This document shows positions 1 to 5,373 of a DNA stretch of 10,444 nucleotides, one piece after another. Each line of letters begins with the position of its first letter. Positions within the stretch are counted from its first letter, which is position 1. A program made the translations under genes and the position numbers. Under the pieces are notes generated by a model. It ran no database searches. It was not told the origin of the DNA and saw only the letters and a list, made by a program, of their open reading frames with translations. Origin of the DNA: Bacteroidales bacterium (lineage in GTDB: Bacteria > Bacteroidota > Bacteroidia > Bacteroidales > UBA12077); the NCBI GenBank assembly GCA_030156305.1, contig JASGMZ010000093.1:1-10444 (forward strand), written 5' to 3'.

Positions 1-60
1 AAATGAAGCAATCTCTTGATATTAAAACAGATTGCTTCGTCGTTCCTCCTCGCAATGACG
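1..60. repeat. Partial dispersed palindromic repeat (REP/MITE-like)
   Basis: GAAGCAATCT (5-14) and its exact reverse complement AGATTGCTTC (29-38) form a 10-bp stem around a 14-base AT-rich loop. The following bases to 60 read, on the minus strand, CGTCATTGCGAGGAGGAACG and then ACGAAGCAATC. A nested ATTGC/GCAAT inverted pair lies at 31-35 and 52-56. From general knowledge, sequences of the type cattgcgagg...gaagcaatc are abundant dispersed non-coding repeats in many bacterial genomes, including Bacteroidota. The left half appears to be cut by the window edge. It has no coding capacity. Confidence 0.6.
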
Positions 61-201
61 TGGTAAAAAGTTCAGTTTATAACCATTTGTAGTATATATC
101 CCTCAAGCCATTCCAGTCGTATAGACGGATTGTTACAAATTAATAGTAGTACTTTTATTATTTCAATCCCTTATAATATGGAACAATAAAAAAGGTTTTA
201 C

Positions 202-209
202 TATTTTTG
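202..209 (+). promoter_or_regulatory. Putative -7 element of the nth promoter (TATTTTTG)
   Basis: TATTTTTG matches the Bacteroidota primary-sigma -7 consensus TAnnTTTG exactly and lies 22 bases before the nth start, implying a short leader. No clear TTTG-like -33 element is seen at the expected distance. The rest of 61-201 shows no gene or strong structure. Confidence 0.4.
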
Positions 210-231
210 GGCATCATCATATTTTTTTAAC

Positions 232-867
232 ATGACCAAAAAAGAACGATTCGAAAAAGTTATTGAATATTTCCAAAGCGAAAAACCGGTTGCTGAAACT
301 GAATTAGTTTATGGCACTCCATTTGAACTTTTAGTTGCGGTAATTTTAAGCGCTCAATGCACCGATAAAAGAGTTAATATGATTACCCCTGCCCTTTTGG
401 AACGGTTCCCCACAGCATATGAAATGGCACAAGCATCAGTAGATGAAGTTTTTGAATATATCAAAAGCTGTTCTTATCCCAATAATAAAGCAAAACATTT
501 GGTAGGAATGTCGAAAATGCTGGTCGAAAAATTTAATGAAATTGTTCCCAACGATGTAAAAGAACTCCAAAAACTTCCGGGTGTAGGCCGGAAAACAGCC
601 AATGTTATTGCTTCTGTAGTTTACAAAAAACCGGCACTTGCCGTTGATACGCATGTACACAGGGTTTCGAGACGAATTGGTTTAACCACCAATGCTAAAA
701 CTCCTTTAGAAACAGAGAAACAACTTGTAAAATACATTCCAGCAGAGTTAATTCCCATTGCTCATCACTGGCTCATTTTACACGGCCGGTATGTTTGTAT
801 TGCCCGAAAACCAAAATGTGAAAGCTGTGGAATTCAAACTTACTGTAAGTACTTTACCGGAAAATAA
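232..867 (+). CDS. nth: Endonuclease III (DNA glycosylase/AP lyase)
   Basis: Base-excision-repair enzyme that removes oxidised pyrimidines and cleaves the abasic site. It is a full-length 211 residues, the same length as E. coli Nth. The helix-hairpin-helix LPGVGRKTANV (115-125) carries the catalytic lysine Lys121, followed by the catalytic aspartate Asp139 in VDTHVHR. These correspond to Lys120 and Asp138 of E. coli. The C-terminal [4Fe-4S] cluster ligands are Cys189, Cys196, Cys199 and Cys205 (C-x6-C-x2-C-x5-C), spaced as in the classic enzyme. The ATG follows an A/T-rich leader with no Shine-Dalgarno sequence, normal for Bacteroidota. It appears monocistronic: its TAA directly touches a tandem heptamer array, so any 3' UTR would run through that array. 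Everything needed for activity is present. Confidence 0.97.
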   Translation: MTKKERFEKVIEYFQSEKPVAETELVYGTPFELLVAVILSAQCTDKRVNMITPALLERFPTAYEMAQASVDEVFEYIKSCSYPNNKAKHLVGMSKMLVEKFNEIVPNDVKELQKLPGVGRKTANVIASVVYKKPALAVDTHVHRVSRRIGLTTNAKTPLETEKQLVKYIPAELIPIAHHWLILHGRYVCIARKPKCESCGIQTYCKYFTGK

Positions 868-1007
868 TTTCAGGTTTCAGGTTTCAGGTTTCAGGTTTCA
901 GATTTCAAGTTTCAAGTTTCAGATTTCAGGTTTCAAGTTTCAAATTTCAGGTTTCAAGTTTCAGATTTCAGGTTTCAGGTTTCAAGTTTCAAATTTCAAA
1001 TTTCAAA
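868..1007. repeat. Tandem array: 20 exact units of the heptamer TTTCARR
   Basis: There are twenty consecutive 7-bp units with no gap or indel, starting at the first base after the nth stop codon. The first five positions are invariant TTTCA. The last two vary only between purines, in the order GG, GG, GG, GG, GA, AG, AG, GA, GG, AG, AA, GG, AG, GA, GG, GG, AG, AA, AA, AA. All differences are therefore transitions. Because 7 is not a multiple of 3, the translated array repeats every seven residues (FRFQVSG-like), and such reading frames are artefacts. The right end reaches into the 3' end of a minus-strand permease remnant and supplies its stop codon. Confidence 0.97.
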
Positions 1008-1076
1008 TTCCTCATACTTAAGCACATCTACCGGATTGGTTTTAGACACTTTAAATGCCTGATGGAAAATCGTGAC
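996..1076 (-). pseudogene. C-terminal remnant of an FtsX/MacB-type ABC transporter permease
   Basis: Read on the minus strand from 1076, the bases translate to a short peptide containing VTIFHQAFKVSK followed by TNPVDVLKYE. It ends EFEI and a TGA at 996-998. A segment of the form QA.KA...NPV..LRYE is the usual extreme C-terminus of the large FtsX/MacB-like permeases common in Bacteroidota, just after the last membrane helix. Only about 26 residues remain. Upstream in this frame a stop codon (TAA, 1086-1088) occurs and similarity ends near 1077. The last four residues and the stop come from the heptamer array, suggesting the array extended into the gene end. This is a remnant, not a functional gene; the call rests on the short motif. 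Confidence 0.6.
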
Positions 1077-1437
1077 AAAAGGGTATTATCCCAATCAACA
1101 TCAAATCATAGTATCGGTAGATTATGACCAGATTGAACAAGTAATAATAAACCTGTTAATTAATGCAATGGAGGCTGTTAATGGCCGGCAACAGCCGGAA
1201 ATAAATATCAAAATCATTTCTAATAAAACAAATCATCATCAAATTATCATTAGCGATAATGGAAAAGGTATTGACGCAGAAGATTTGGATAAAATATTCA
1301 TACCTTTTTATACTACCAAAAAAGAAGGTTCTGGTATTGGTTTAAGCTTATCGCGTCAAATTATGCGAATGCATAAAGGCTCTATAACCGTTAACTCAGA
1401 ACCAGGACAGGGAAGTGAATTTATTTTAGCATTTTAA
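1072..1437 (+). pseudogene. N-terminally truncated sensor histidine kinase (HATPase_c domain only)
   Basis: The frame encodes 121 residues (possible GTG start at 1072) covering almost only the catalytic ATPase domain of a two-component histidine kinase. It has an N-box around QVIINLLINAMEA (23-35), a G1 box DNGKGI (62-67), an F-box IFIPF (75-79) and a G2 box GSGIGLSLS (86-94). The sensor region, linker and HisKA domain with the phospho-accepting histidine are missing. The YTTKKEGSGIGLSLSRQIM stretch resembles NtrY-like kinases which, in Bacteroidota, are often found with sigma-54 response regulators and FtsX/MacB permeases. A permease remnant directly upstream in opposite orientation fits a deletion that removed the middle of such a locus. 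No promoter or ribosome-binding site is evident. A freestanding ATPase-domain protein is possible but less likely. Confidence 0.7.
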
Positions 1438-1482
1438 CTTTTTGAAGATGTTATTCTTTAGGATAACTATTAATATATTTTT

Positions 1483-1490
1483 TAATTTTG
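1483..1490 (+). promoter_or_regulatory. Putative -7 element of the GroES-like gene promoter (TAATTTTG)
   Basis: TAATTTTG fits the Bacteroidota TAnnTTTG -7 consensus exactly, 16 bases before the ATG at 1507. The -33 region has only a weak TTTA (1457-1460). No CIRCE-type inverted repeat (TTAGCACTC-N9-GAGTGCTAA) is present, so HrcA control is not indicated. Confidence 0.5.
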
Positions 1491-1506
1491 CATAAAAAAA
1501 TAAGTT

Positions 1507-1890
1507 ATGGCACTATCAATAGGCGATCATGAACTGGAAAAATTTGTCATGGTAGGCGACCGGGTTTTAATCAAACCCAAAACACCCCAGGGCAAAACCA
1601 AATCGGGATTATATTTACCACCAGGGGTTCAGGAAAAAGAAAAAATCCATAGTGGTTATGTTTTAAAAGTTGGCCCCGGATATCCAATTCCTGCTATTCA
1701 TGAAGCTGATGAACCCTGGAAAGATAAAAGTAATGAGGTAAAATATATTCCCTTACAGCCTACTGTTGGTGATTTAGCCGTTTATTTACAAAATAATGCA
1801 TGGGAAATAGAATTTAAAAACGAAAAATACATGATTGTGCCTCACAATGCCATTTTGATGTTAATCAGGGATGAGGGATTGTTTGAATAA
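1507..1890 (+). CDS. Divergent GroES-family (Cpn10-like) co-chaperone
   Basis: The 127-residue protein is longer than classical GroES (about 97). The Cpn10 pattern is visible: VGDRVLIKPK (16-25) matches the N-terminal beta strand. GKTKSGLYLPPG (29-40) lies where the GroEL-binding mobile loop should be. GYVLKVGPG (50-58) follows, then GDLAVYLQNNAWEIEFKNEKYMIVPHNAILMLI (89-121). Two features differ from GroES. The hydrophobic tripeptide that docks onto GroEL is LYL, not IVL. The roof region is replaced by a longer polar insert (about 59-85). There is also a short N-terminal extension. No groEL lies beside it, so it is probably a paralogue of the main groES, as annotated in many Bacteroidota as a 'co-chaperone GroES family protein'. 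Whether it works with GroEL is unknown. It converges with an hsp20 gene. Confidence 0.85.
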   Translation: MALSIGDHELEKFVMVGDRVLIKPKTPQGKTKSGLYLPPGVQEKEKIHSGYVLKVGPGYPIPAIHEADEPWKDKSNEVKYIPLQPTVGDLAVYLQNNAWEIEFKNEKYMIVPHNAILMLIRDEGLFE

Positions 1891-1893
1891 AAA

Positions 1894-1914
1894 AAGCGGG
1901 AATTTTTCCCGCTT
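1894..1914 (-). terminator. Intrinsic terminator between convergent groES-like and hsp20 genes
   Basis: AAGCGGGAA (1894-1902) pairs with TTCCCGCTT (1906-1914), a perfect 9-bp stem with a 3-base loop. Read on the minus strand the stem is followed by a T-rich run, as expected for a Rho-independent terminator of hsp20, whose stop is 22 bases away. For the plus-strand groES-like gene the hairpin has only a preceding A-tract and no T-run, so termination in that direction would be weaker. Confidence 0.85.
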
Positions 1915-1936
1915 ATCAGAAGAACCATTGCTTAGC

Positions 1937-2368
1937 TTATGAAATCTTAATTTGTTTCGTTGGCTTTTCTTTTGCCTCATCGCGTTTTGGAATTACAACA
2001 TTTAATATTCCATCTTTATGCGTTGCCTTAATCTTGTCCTGGTCAACGATGTCAGGCAAACTAAATGATCGTTTAAAGGATGAGTAGCTAAACTCTCTGC
2101 GAACGTATTTCTCCCCTTCATCTTCATTCTTTGCTTCTTTTTCTGATGAAATCGTTAATACATTATTATCTAAGTCAATTTTAAAATCATTTTTTGACAA
2201 TCCAGGAGCTGCTACTTCAATCTTAAATTCATCCTTATTTTCCAAAACATTTACTTCCGGTATTGTTTTGTTAATCGAGGAATCGAAAAAATCAGACATA
2301 AAATCTTTGCCAAAAACATCGTCGGTAAAGCTTGGCAAAAACCTTGAATTTCTTAACATGGGTATCAT
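1937..2368 (-). CDS. Hsp20-family small heat-shock protein (alpha-crystallin domain)
   Basis: ATP-independent holdase that binds unfolding proteins in the cytoplasm. It has 143 residues, typical for bacterial Hsp20. The N-terminal arm (1-36) is rich in phenylalanine. The alpha-crystallin domain runs from PEVNVLENKDEF (37-48) to the conserved DGILNVVIPK (119-128). The tail carries an I-x-I motif, IKI (140-142), used for oligomer assembly. The ATG at 2366-2368 is preferred over the internal Met4 because a strong AGGAGGA lies 7 bases upstream of it. A TATAAT hexamer on the minus strand at 2417-2422 could be part of a promoter, but such strings are expected by chance in this AT-rich leader. No CIRCE element is seen. 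The downstream hairpin at 1894-1914 ends the transcript. Confidence 0.95.
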   Translation of the reverse strand: MIPMLRNSRFLPSFTDDVFGKDFMSDFFDSSINKTIPEVNVLENKDEFKIEVAAPGLSKNDFKIDLDNNVLTISSEKEAKNEDEGEKYVRREFSYSSFKRSFSLPDIVDQDKIKATHKDGILNVVIPKRDEAKEKPTKQIKIS

Positions 2369-2375
2369 AGCTCAA

Positions 2376-2382
2376 TCCTCCT
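2376..2382 (-). promoter_or_regulatory. Strong Shine-Dalgarno sequence of hsp20 (AGGAGGA)
   Basis: The minus strand reads AGGAGGA 7 bases before the hsp20 ATG, preceded by an A8 run. It is nearly a full anti-SD complement. None of the other starts in this window has a comparable site, and Bacteroidota in general make little use of Shine-Dalgarno pairing. Confidence 0.8.
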
Positions 2383-2574
2383 TTTTTTTAGTTAGACATC
2401 TTTTTTATTTTCATTTATTATAAATCAAATCACATACCAAATAAAAAAATAAATTAAAATACGCCCTTTTGTCATAATAAAACAAAATAATAAGTCAATA
2501 TGGCATATATGTCTATATACAAATAATCGGTAAAATAATTTCTTAAAAACATTTTACAAATAATTACTTCTTTT

Positions 2575-2582
2575 TACTTTTA
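2575..2582 (+). promoter_or_regulatory. Possible -7 element for the lyase-SelD fusion gene (TACTTTTA)
   Basis: TACTTTTA matches TAnnTTTG in all but the last base and lies 26 bases before the ATG. No clear -33 element is present. The divergent intergenic region 2383-2608 is very AT-rich and otherwise shows only a short CATATATG palindrome; no riboswitch-like structure or other gene was recognised. Confidence 0.25.
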
Positions 2583-2608
2583 CAATTAATCCAATAATAT
2601 ATCAATCC

Positions 2609-4825
2609 ATGAAAATATACCTCGATTATAATGCTACTACACCTATTGACAAAGAAGTAGCTCAGGCCATGCAACCCTATTTATCTGAATATTTTGGCAA
2701 TCCGTCCAGTGCACACAGTTTTGGAATAGAAACAAAGAAAGCCGTAGAAAATGCCCGAAAACAGATAGCCAACTTAATTCATTGCAAACCACACGAAATC
2801 ATATTTACCAGCGGCGGTTCGGAGTCAAATAACTATGCGATAAAAGGAATTGCCTACGCTTATGAAAACCGTGGTAATCATATCATTACATCAACCATTG
2901 AACATCCAGCTGTTTTTGAAGTATGTAAGTACCTTGAAAAAAAAGGATTTAATATTTCTTATATTCCGGTAGATGAATATGGAACGATTGATATTAAAAA
3001 ACTGGAAAAAGAAATTACCAAACAAACCATATTAATAACGGTAATGCATGCCAACAACGAGATTGGTACGATTCAACCCATTGCAGAAATAGCTAAAATC
3101 GCAAAAAAACATGGTATTTATTTTCATACCGATGCTGCTCAATCTACCGGTAAATATCCGGTAGATGTTGAAGAACTACAGGTAGATTTACTTTCCATTG
3201 CCGGCCATAAACTATATGCTCCCAAAGGAATTGGCGCTTTATATATTAAAGAAGGAATTCAGTTGGAAAAACTAATTCATGGTGCAGATCATGAACAAAA
3301 CAAAAGAGCTGGAACCGAAAATGTGTTGGAAATTGTGGGGCTTGGCAAAGCTTGTGAAATAGCACAAAGGTATATGTATCGCAATATTACCCACATGCAA
3401 AGTATGCGAAATTTACTTTTTCAAAATCTCAAAAAAGAAATCCCCGATTTAAAATTAAACGGACATCCGGAAAACAGGTTGTCCAACACTCTTAATGTAA
3501 GTTTCCCAAAAATTGAAGCCAACATTTTACTGAATGAAATTGAATCAAAGGGTATTGCTGCCTCGGCAGGTGCTGCTTGTCATACAGATAATATAGATGT
3601 TTCGCCCGTTTTATCAGCCATTAAGCTAAACACAGAGTTTGCCATGGGAACCATCCGTTTTTCTGTAGGAAAATATACTACCGAAGATGAGATTAACAGG
3701 GCTTCCAGAATAATTATTGATACCGTTAAAACACTCCAATCGCCAGAAGAAAAGGGAATCACAAATCAAATTTCATCCCTATCAAACATTAAACTAACCA
3801 GTTTTACGCAGGGTTTAGGATGTGCCTGCAAATTAAGGCCGCAGGAACTGGAAAAAATCTTAAAAGATATTCCTATTGCTCAAGATGCGAACATTTTAAT
3901 TGATACACAAAATTCAGATGATGCCGCAGTATATAAAATAAACAACGAAACAGCCTTAGTTCAAACCTTAGATTTTTTCACTCCTATTGTCAATAATCCT
4001 TATGATTTTGGAGCCATTGCCGCCGCCAATGCGCTAAGTGATATTTATGCCATGGGTGCAAAACCTATTTTTGCTTTAAATATTGTTGGTTTCCCCTCAA
4101 ACCGGTTGCCCATGGAAGTGTTGCAACAAATCTTAAAAGGAGCACATGATAAAGCGAATGAAGCAGGAATAAGCATTATTGGCGGTCATACCATCGACGA
4201 TCCGGAACCAAAATATGGAATGGTGGTTAGCGGAATGGTCCATCCCGATAAAATATTAAGCAATGCGAACGCTAAAGAAGGAGATGCTATTATCTTAACC
4301 AAACCCATTGGACTGGGAATTATAACTACAGCACTAAAACGCGGATTGGCTGATAAAACCGTTGAAAATTACGCTATTGAAGTAATGAAAACATTAAATA
4401 AAACTGCTGCGGATGTAATGGCTAATTTTAATATTAATGCTTGTACCGATGTTACCGGTTTTGGACTTTTGGGCCATTTAAGCGAAATAACTCAAGCCAG
4501 TAAAATGGATGCTGAAATATTTTCAAACAAAGTACCAATAATTAAAGAAACCTGGGATTTTGCTACCAGCAATATTATTCCAGGGGGATCAAAAAATAAT
4601 CTTGCGTATTTTTCTAAATACATCGAATGGAAAGAGCAAATCTCTGAAATCGAAAAAATCATATTATCTGATGCGCAAACATCAGGAGGTTTATTATTCA
4701 CTGTTTCGCAAAACAAAAAAGAGCAGGTGTTAAAACAATTAAAGGAGGCTGGCATTACAGAAGCCTCACATATTGGTAATTTTACTCAAAAAGGAGAAGG
4801 AAAAATTATTGTACATAAAGCATAA
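2609..4825 (+). CDS. selD: Selenocysteine lyase/cysteine desulfurase-selenophosphate synthetase fusion
   Basis: One uninterrupted 738-residue frame holds two complete enzymes. Residues 1 to about 375 are a class V PLP enzyme. It shows LDYNATTP near the N-terminus, SGGSESNN, Asp175 in HTDAAQ, the PLP lysine Lys201 in GHK, and the catalytic Cys324 in GAACHTD followed by SPVL. That loop resembles animal selenocysteine lyase (GAACHSD...SPVL) more than the GSACTSG-type loop of NifS/IscS. After a polar linker (about 376-392), residues 393-738 are full-length SelD (about 346 residues; E. coli has 347). This part has GLGCACK with Cys405 and Lys408 (E. coli Cys17 and Lys20), metal/ATP aspartates at about 438, 455, 478 and 614, and DVTGFGLLGHL. 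SelD makes selenophosphate from selenide and ATP. The fusion suggests direct hand-over of selenium from the lyase. Codon 405 is TGT, so this is the cysteine, not selenocysteine, form. Lyase specificity (selenocysteine versus cysteine) is inferred. Confidence 0.95.
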   Translation: MKIYLDYNATTPIDKEVAQAMQPYLSEYFGNPSSAHSFGIETKKAVENARKQIANLIHCKPHEIIFTSGGSESNNYAIKGIAYAYENRGNHIITSTIEHPAVFEVCKYLEKKGFNISYIPVDEYGTIDIKKLEKEITKQTILITVMHANNEIGTIQPIAEIAKIAKKHGIYFHTDAAQSTGKYPVDVEELQVDLLSIAGHKLYAPKGIGALYIKEGIQLEKLIHGADHEQNKRAGTENVLEIVGLGKACEIAQRYMYRNITHMQSMRNLLFQNLKKEIPDLKLNGHPENRLSNTLNVSFPKIEANILLNEIESKGIAASAGAACHTDNIDVSPVLSAIKLNTEFAMGTIRFSVGKYTTEDEINRASRIIIDTVKTLQSPEEKGITNQISSLSNIKLTSFTQGLGCACKLRPQELEKILKDIPIAQDANILIDTQNSDDAAVYKINNETALVQTLDFFTPIVNNPYDFGAIAAANALSDIYAMGAKPIFALNIVGFPSNRLPMEVLQQILKGAHDKANEAGISIIGGHTIDDPEPKYGMVVSGMVHPDKILSNANAKEGDAIILTKPIGLGIITTALKRGLADKTVENYAIEVMKTLNKTAADVMANFNINACTDVTGFGLLGHLSEITQASKMDAEIFSNKVPIIKETWDFATSNIIPGGSKNNLAYFSKYIEWKEQISEIEKIILSDAQTSGGLLFTVSQNKKEQVLKQLKEAGITEASHIGNFTQKGEGKIIVHKA

Positions 4826-4843
4826 AAACAAAATCAATTTTTA

Positions 4844-4851
4844 TACGTTTA
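4844..4851 (+). promoter_or_regulatory. Possible -7 element for the exported CHAP-like gene (TACGTTTA)
   Basis: TACGTTTA lies in the 53-base gap after the fusion gene, 27 bases before the GTG, and matches TAnnTTTG except for the last base. Read-through from the selenium gene is equally possible, because no terminator hairpin is seen in the gap. Confidence 0.2.
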
Positions 4852-4878
4852 ATTTTTACAACATTAAAATTTATACAA

Positions 4879-5373
4879 GTGAAAAAAATAAGCATTACCA
4901 CCATTTTTATTTTGTTTACCTCCACGTTTTTGCTAGCGCAAGATAATATCCCTGAGCTTAATCAGAAAATTATTGATTATGTAAAATCGGTAATTGGAAC
5001 TAAAGTTGACCGGGGCGAATGTTGGGATTTAGCTAATCAGGCATTACAAAAAGCTGATGCTGATTGGGACAGAGCATTTGTTTACGGAATTGCTGTTGAC
5101 CCTAAAAAAGATGAGATTTTCCCGGGGGATATCATCCAATTCGAAAACGTTGTGATAAAATATAAAAAAGAAAATACATACTATACTGAAACAATGGAAC
5201 AACATACTGCCATTGTTTATAAAGTCAAACAGAAAGGGGTATATGAGATTGCTCATCAGAACACACAATTTTCAGGCAGAAAAGTAGGTATAAGTACACT
5301 AAATATAAACACAGTGGTTGATGGTAAAATGTATTTTTACCGCCCCACAAAAAAACGAAGCTCTCATGACTAA
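4879..5373 (+). CDS. Exported papain-like (CHAP/NlpC-P60-like) hydrolase, putative
   Basis: The 164-residue protein starts with GTG; no in-frame ATG precedes the signal peptide. Residues 1-20 form a Sec signal peptide (MKK, then a hydrophobic core, with cleavage likely at LLA-QDN). The mature part has features of small papain-fold amidases: a probable nucleophile Cys48 in RGECWDLA at a helix start, PGDIIQF (82-88), the usual strand before the histidine, a probable His109 in EQHTAIV, and a polar AHQN (125-128) where the third active-site residue may lie. Such domains usually cut peptidoglycan peptides or amide bonds, but the substrate cannot be read from sequence. No anchor or sorting domain is seen, so it is probably periplasmic. 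Its last codons overlap the next gene by 8 bp. The fold is inferred from short motifs; function is uncertain. Confidence 0.65.
   Translation: MKKISITTIFILFTSTFLLAQDNIPELNQKIIDYVKSVIGTKVDRGECWDLANQALQKADADWDRAFVYGIAVDPKKDEIFPGDIIQFENVVIKYKKENTYYTETMEQHTAIVYKVKQKGVYEIAHQNTQFSGRKVGISTLNINTVVDGKMYFYRPTKKRSSHD

Noticed and set aside
76..139. Minus-strand 20-residue frame containing RLYDWNGLRDIYYKWL then stop, possibly the tail of a lost gene
   Set aside because: A stop codon lies immediately upstream, no start codon is available and I recognise no family; too short to separate from chance.
868..1007. Possible CRISPR array
   Set aside because: Units are 7 bp and directly adjacent, with no unique spacers and no cas genes nearby.
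758..1021. Plus-strand frame giving a heptad-repeat peptide rich in FRFQ and FKFQ motifs
   Set aside because: It overlaps the end of nth out of frame and is simply the translation of the 7-bp tandem array; no start signal or non-repeat domain supports a gene.
1450..1467. Weak hairpin GTTATT/GGATAAC-like after the kinase remnant
   Set aside because: Only about six pairs including a G-T wobble and no clean T-run; not a convincing terminator.
3821..3829. Selenocysteine (UGA) at the SelD active site
   Set aside because: The codons are TGT GCC TGC, so both positions are cysteine; no in-frame UGA occurs in the gene.
5318..5365. Upstream ATG extending the SDR by 16 residues
   Set aside because: The extra residues do not fit the SDR N-terminus and would overlap the upstream gene by 56 bases; the ATG at 5366 gives the standard family start.
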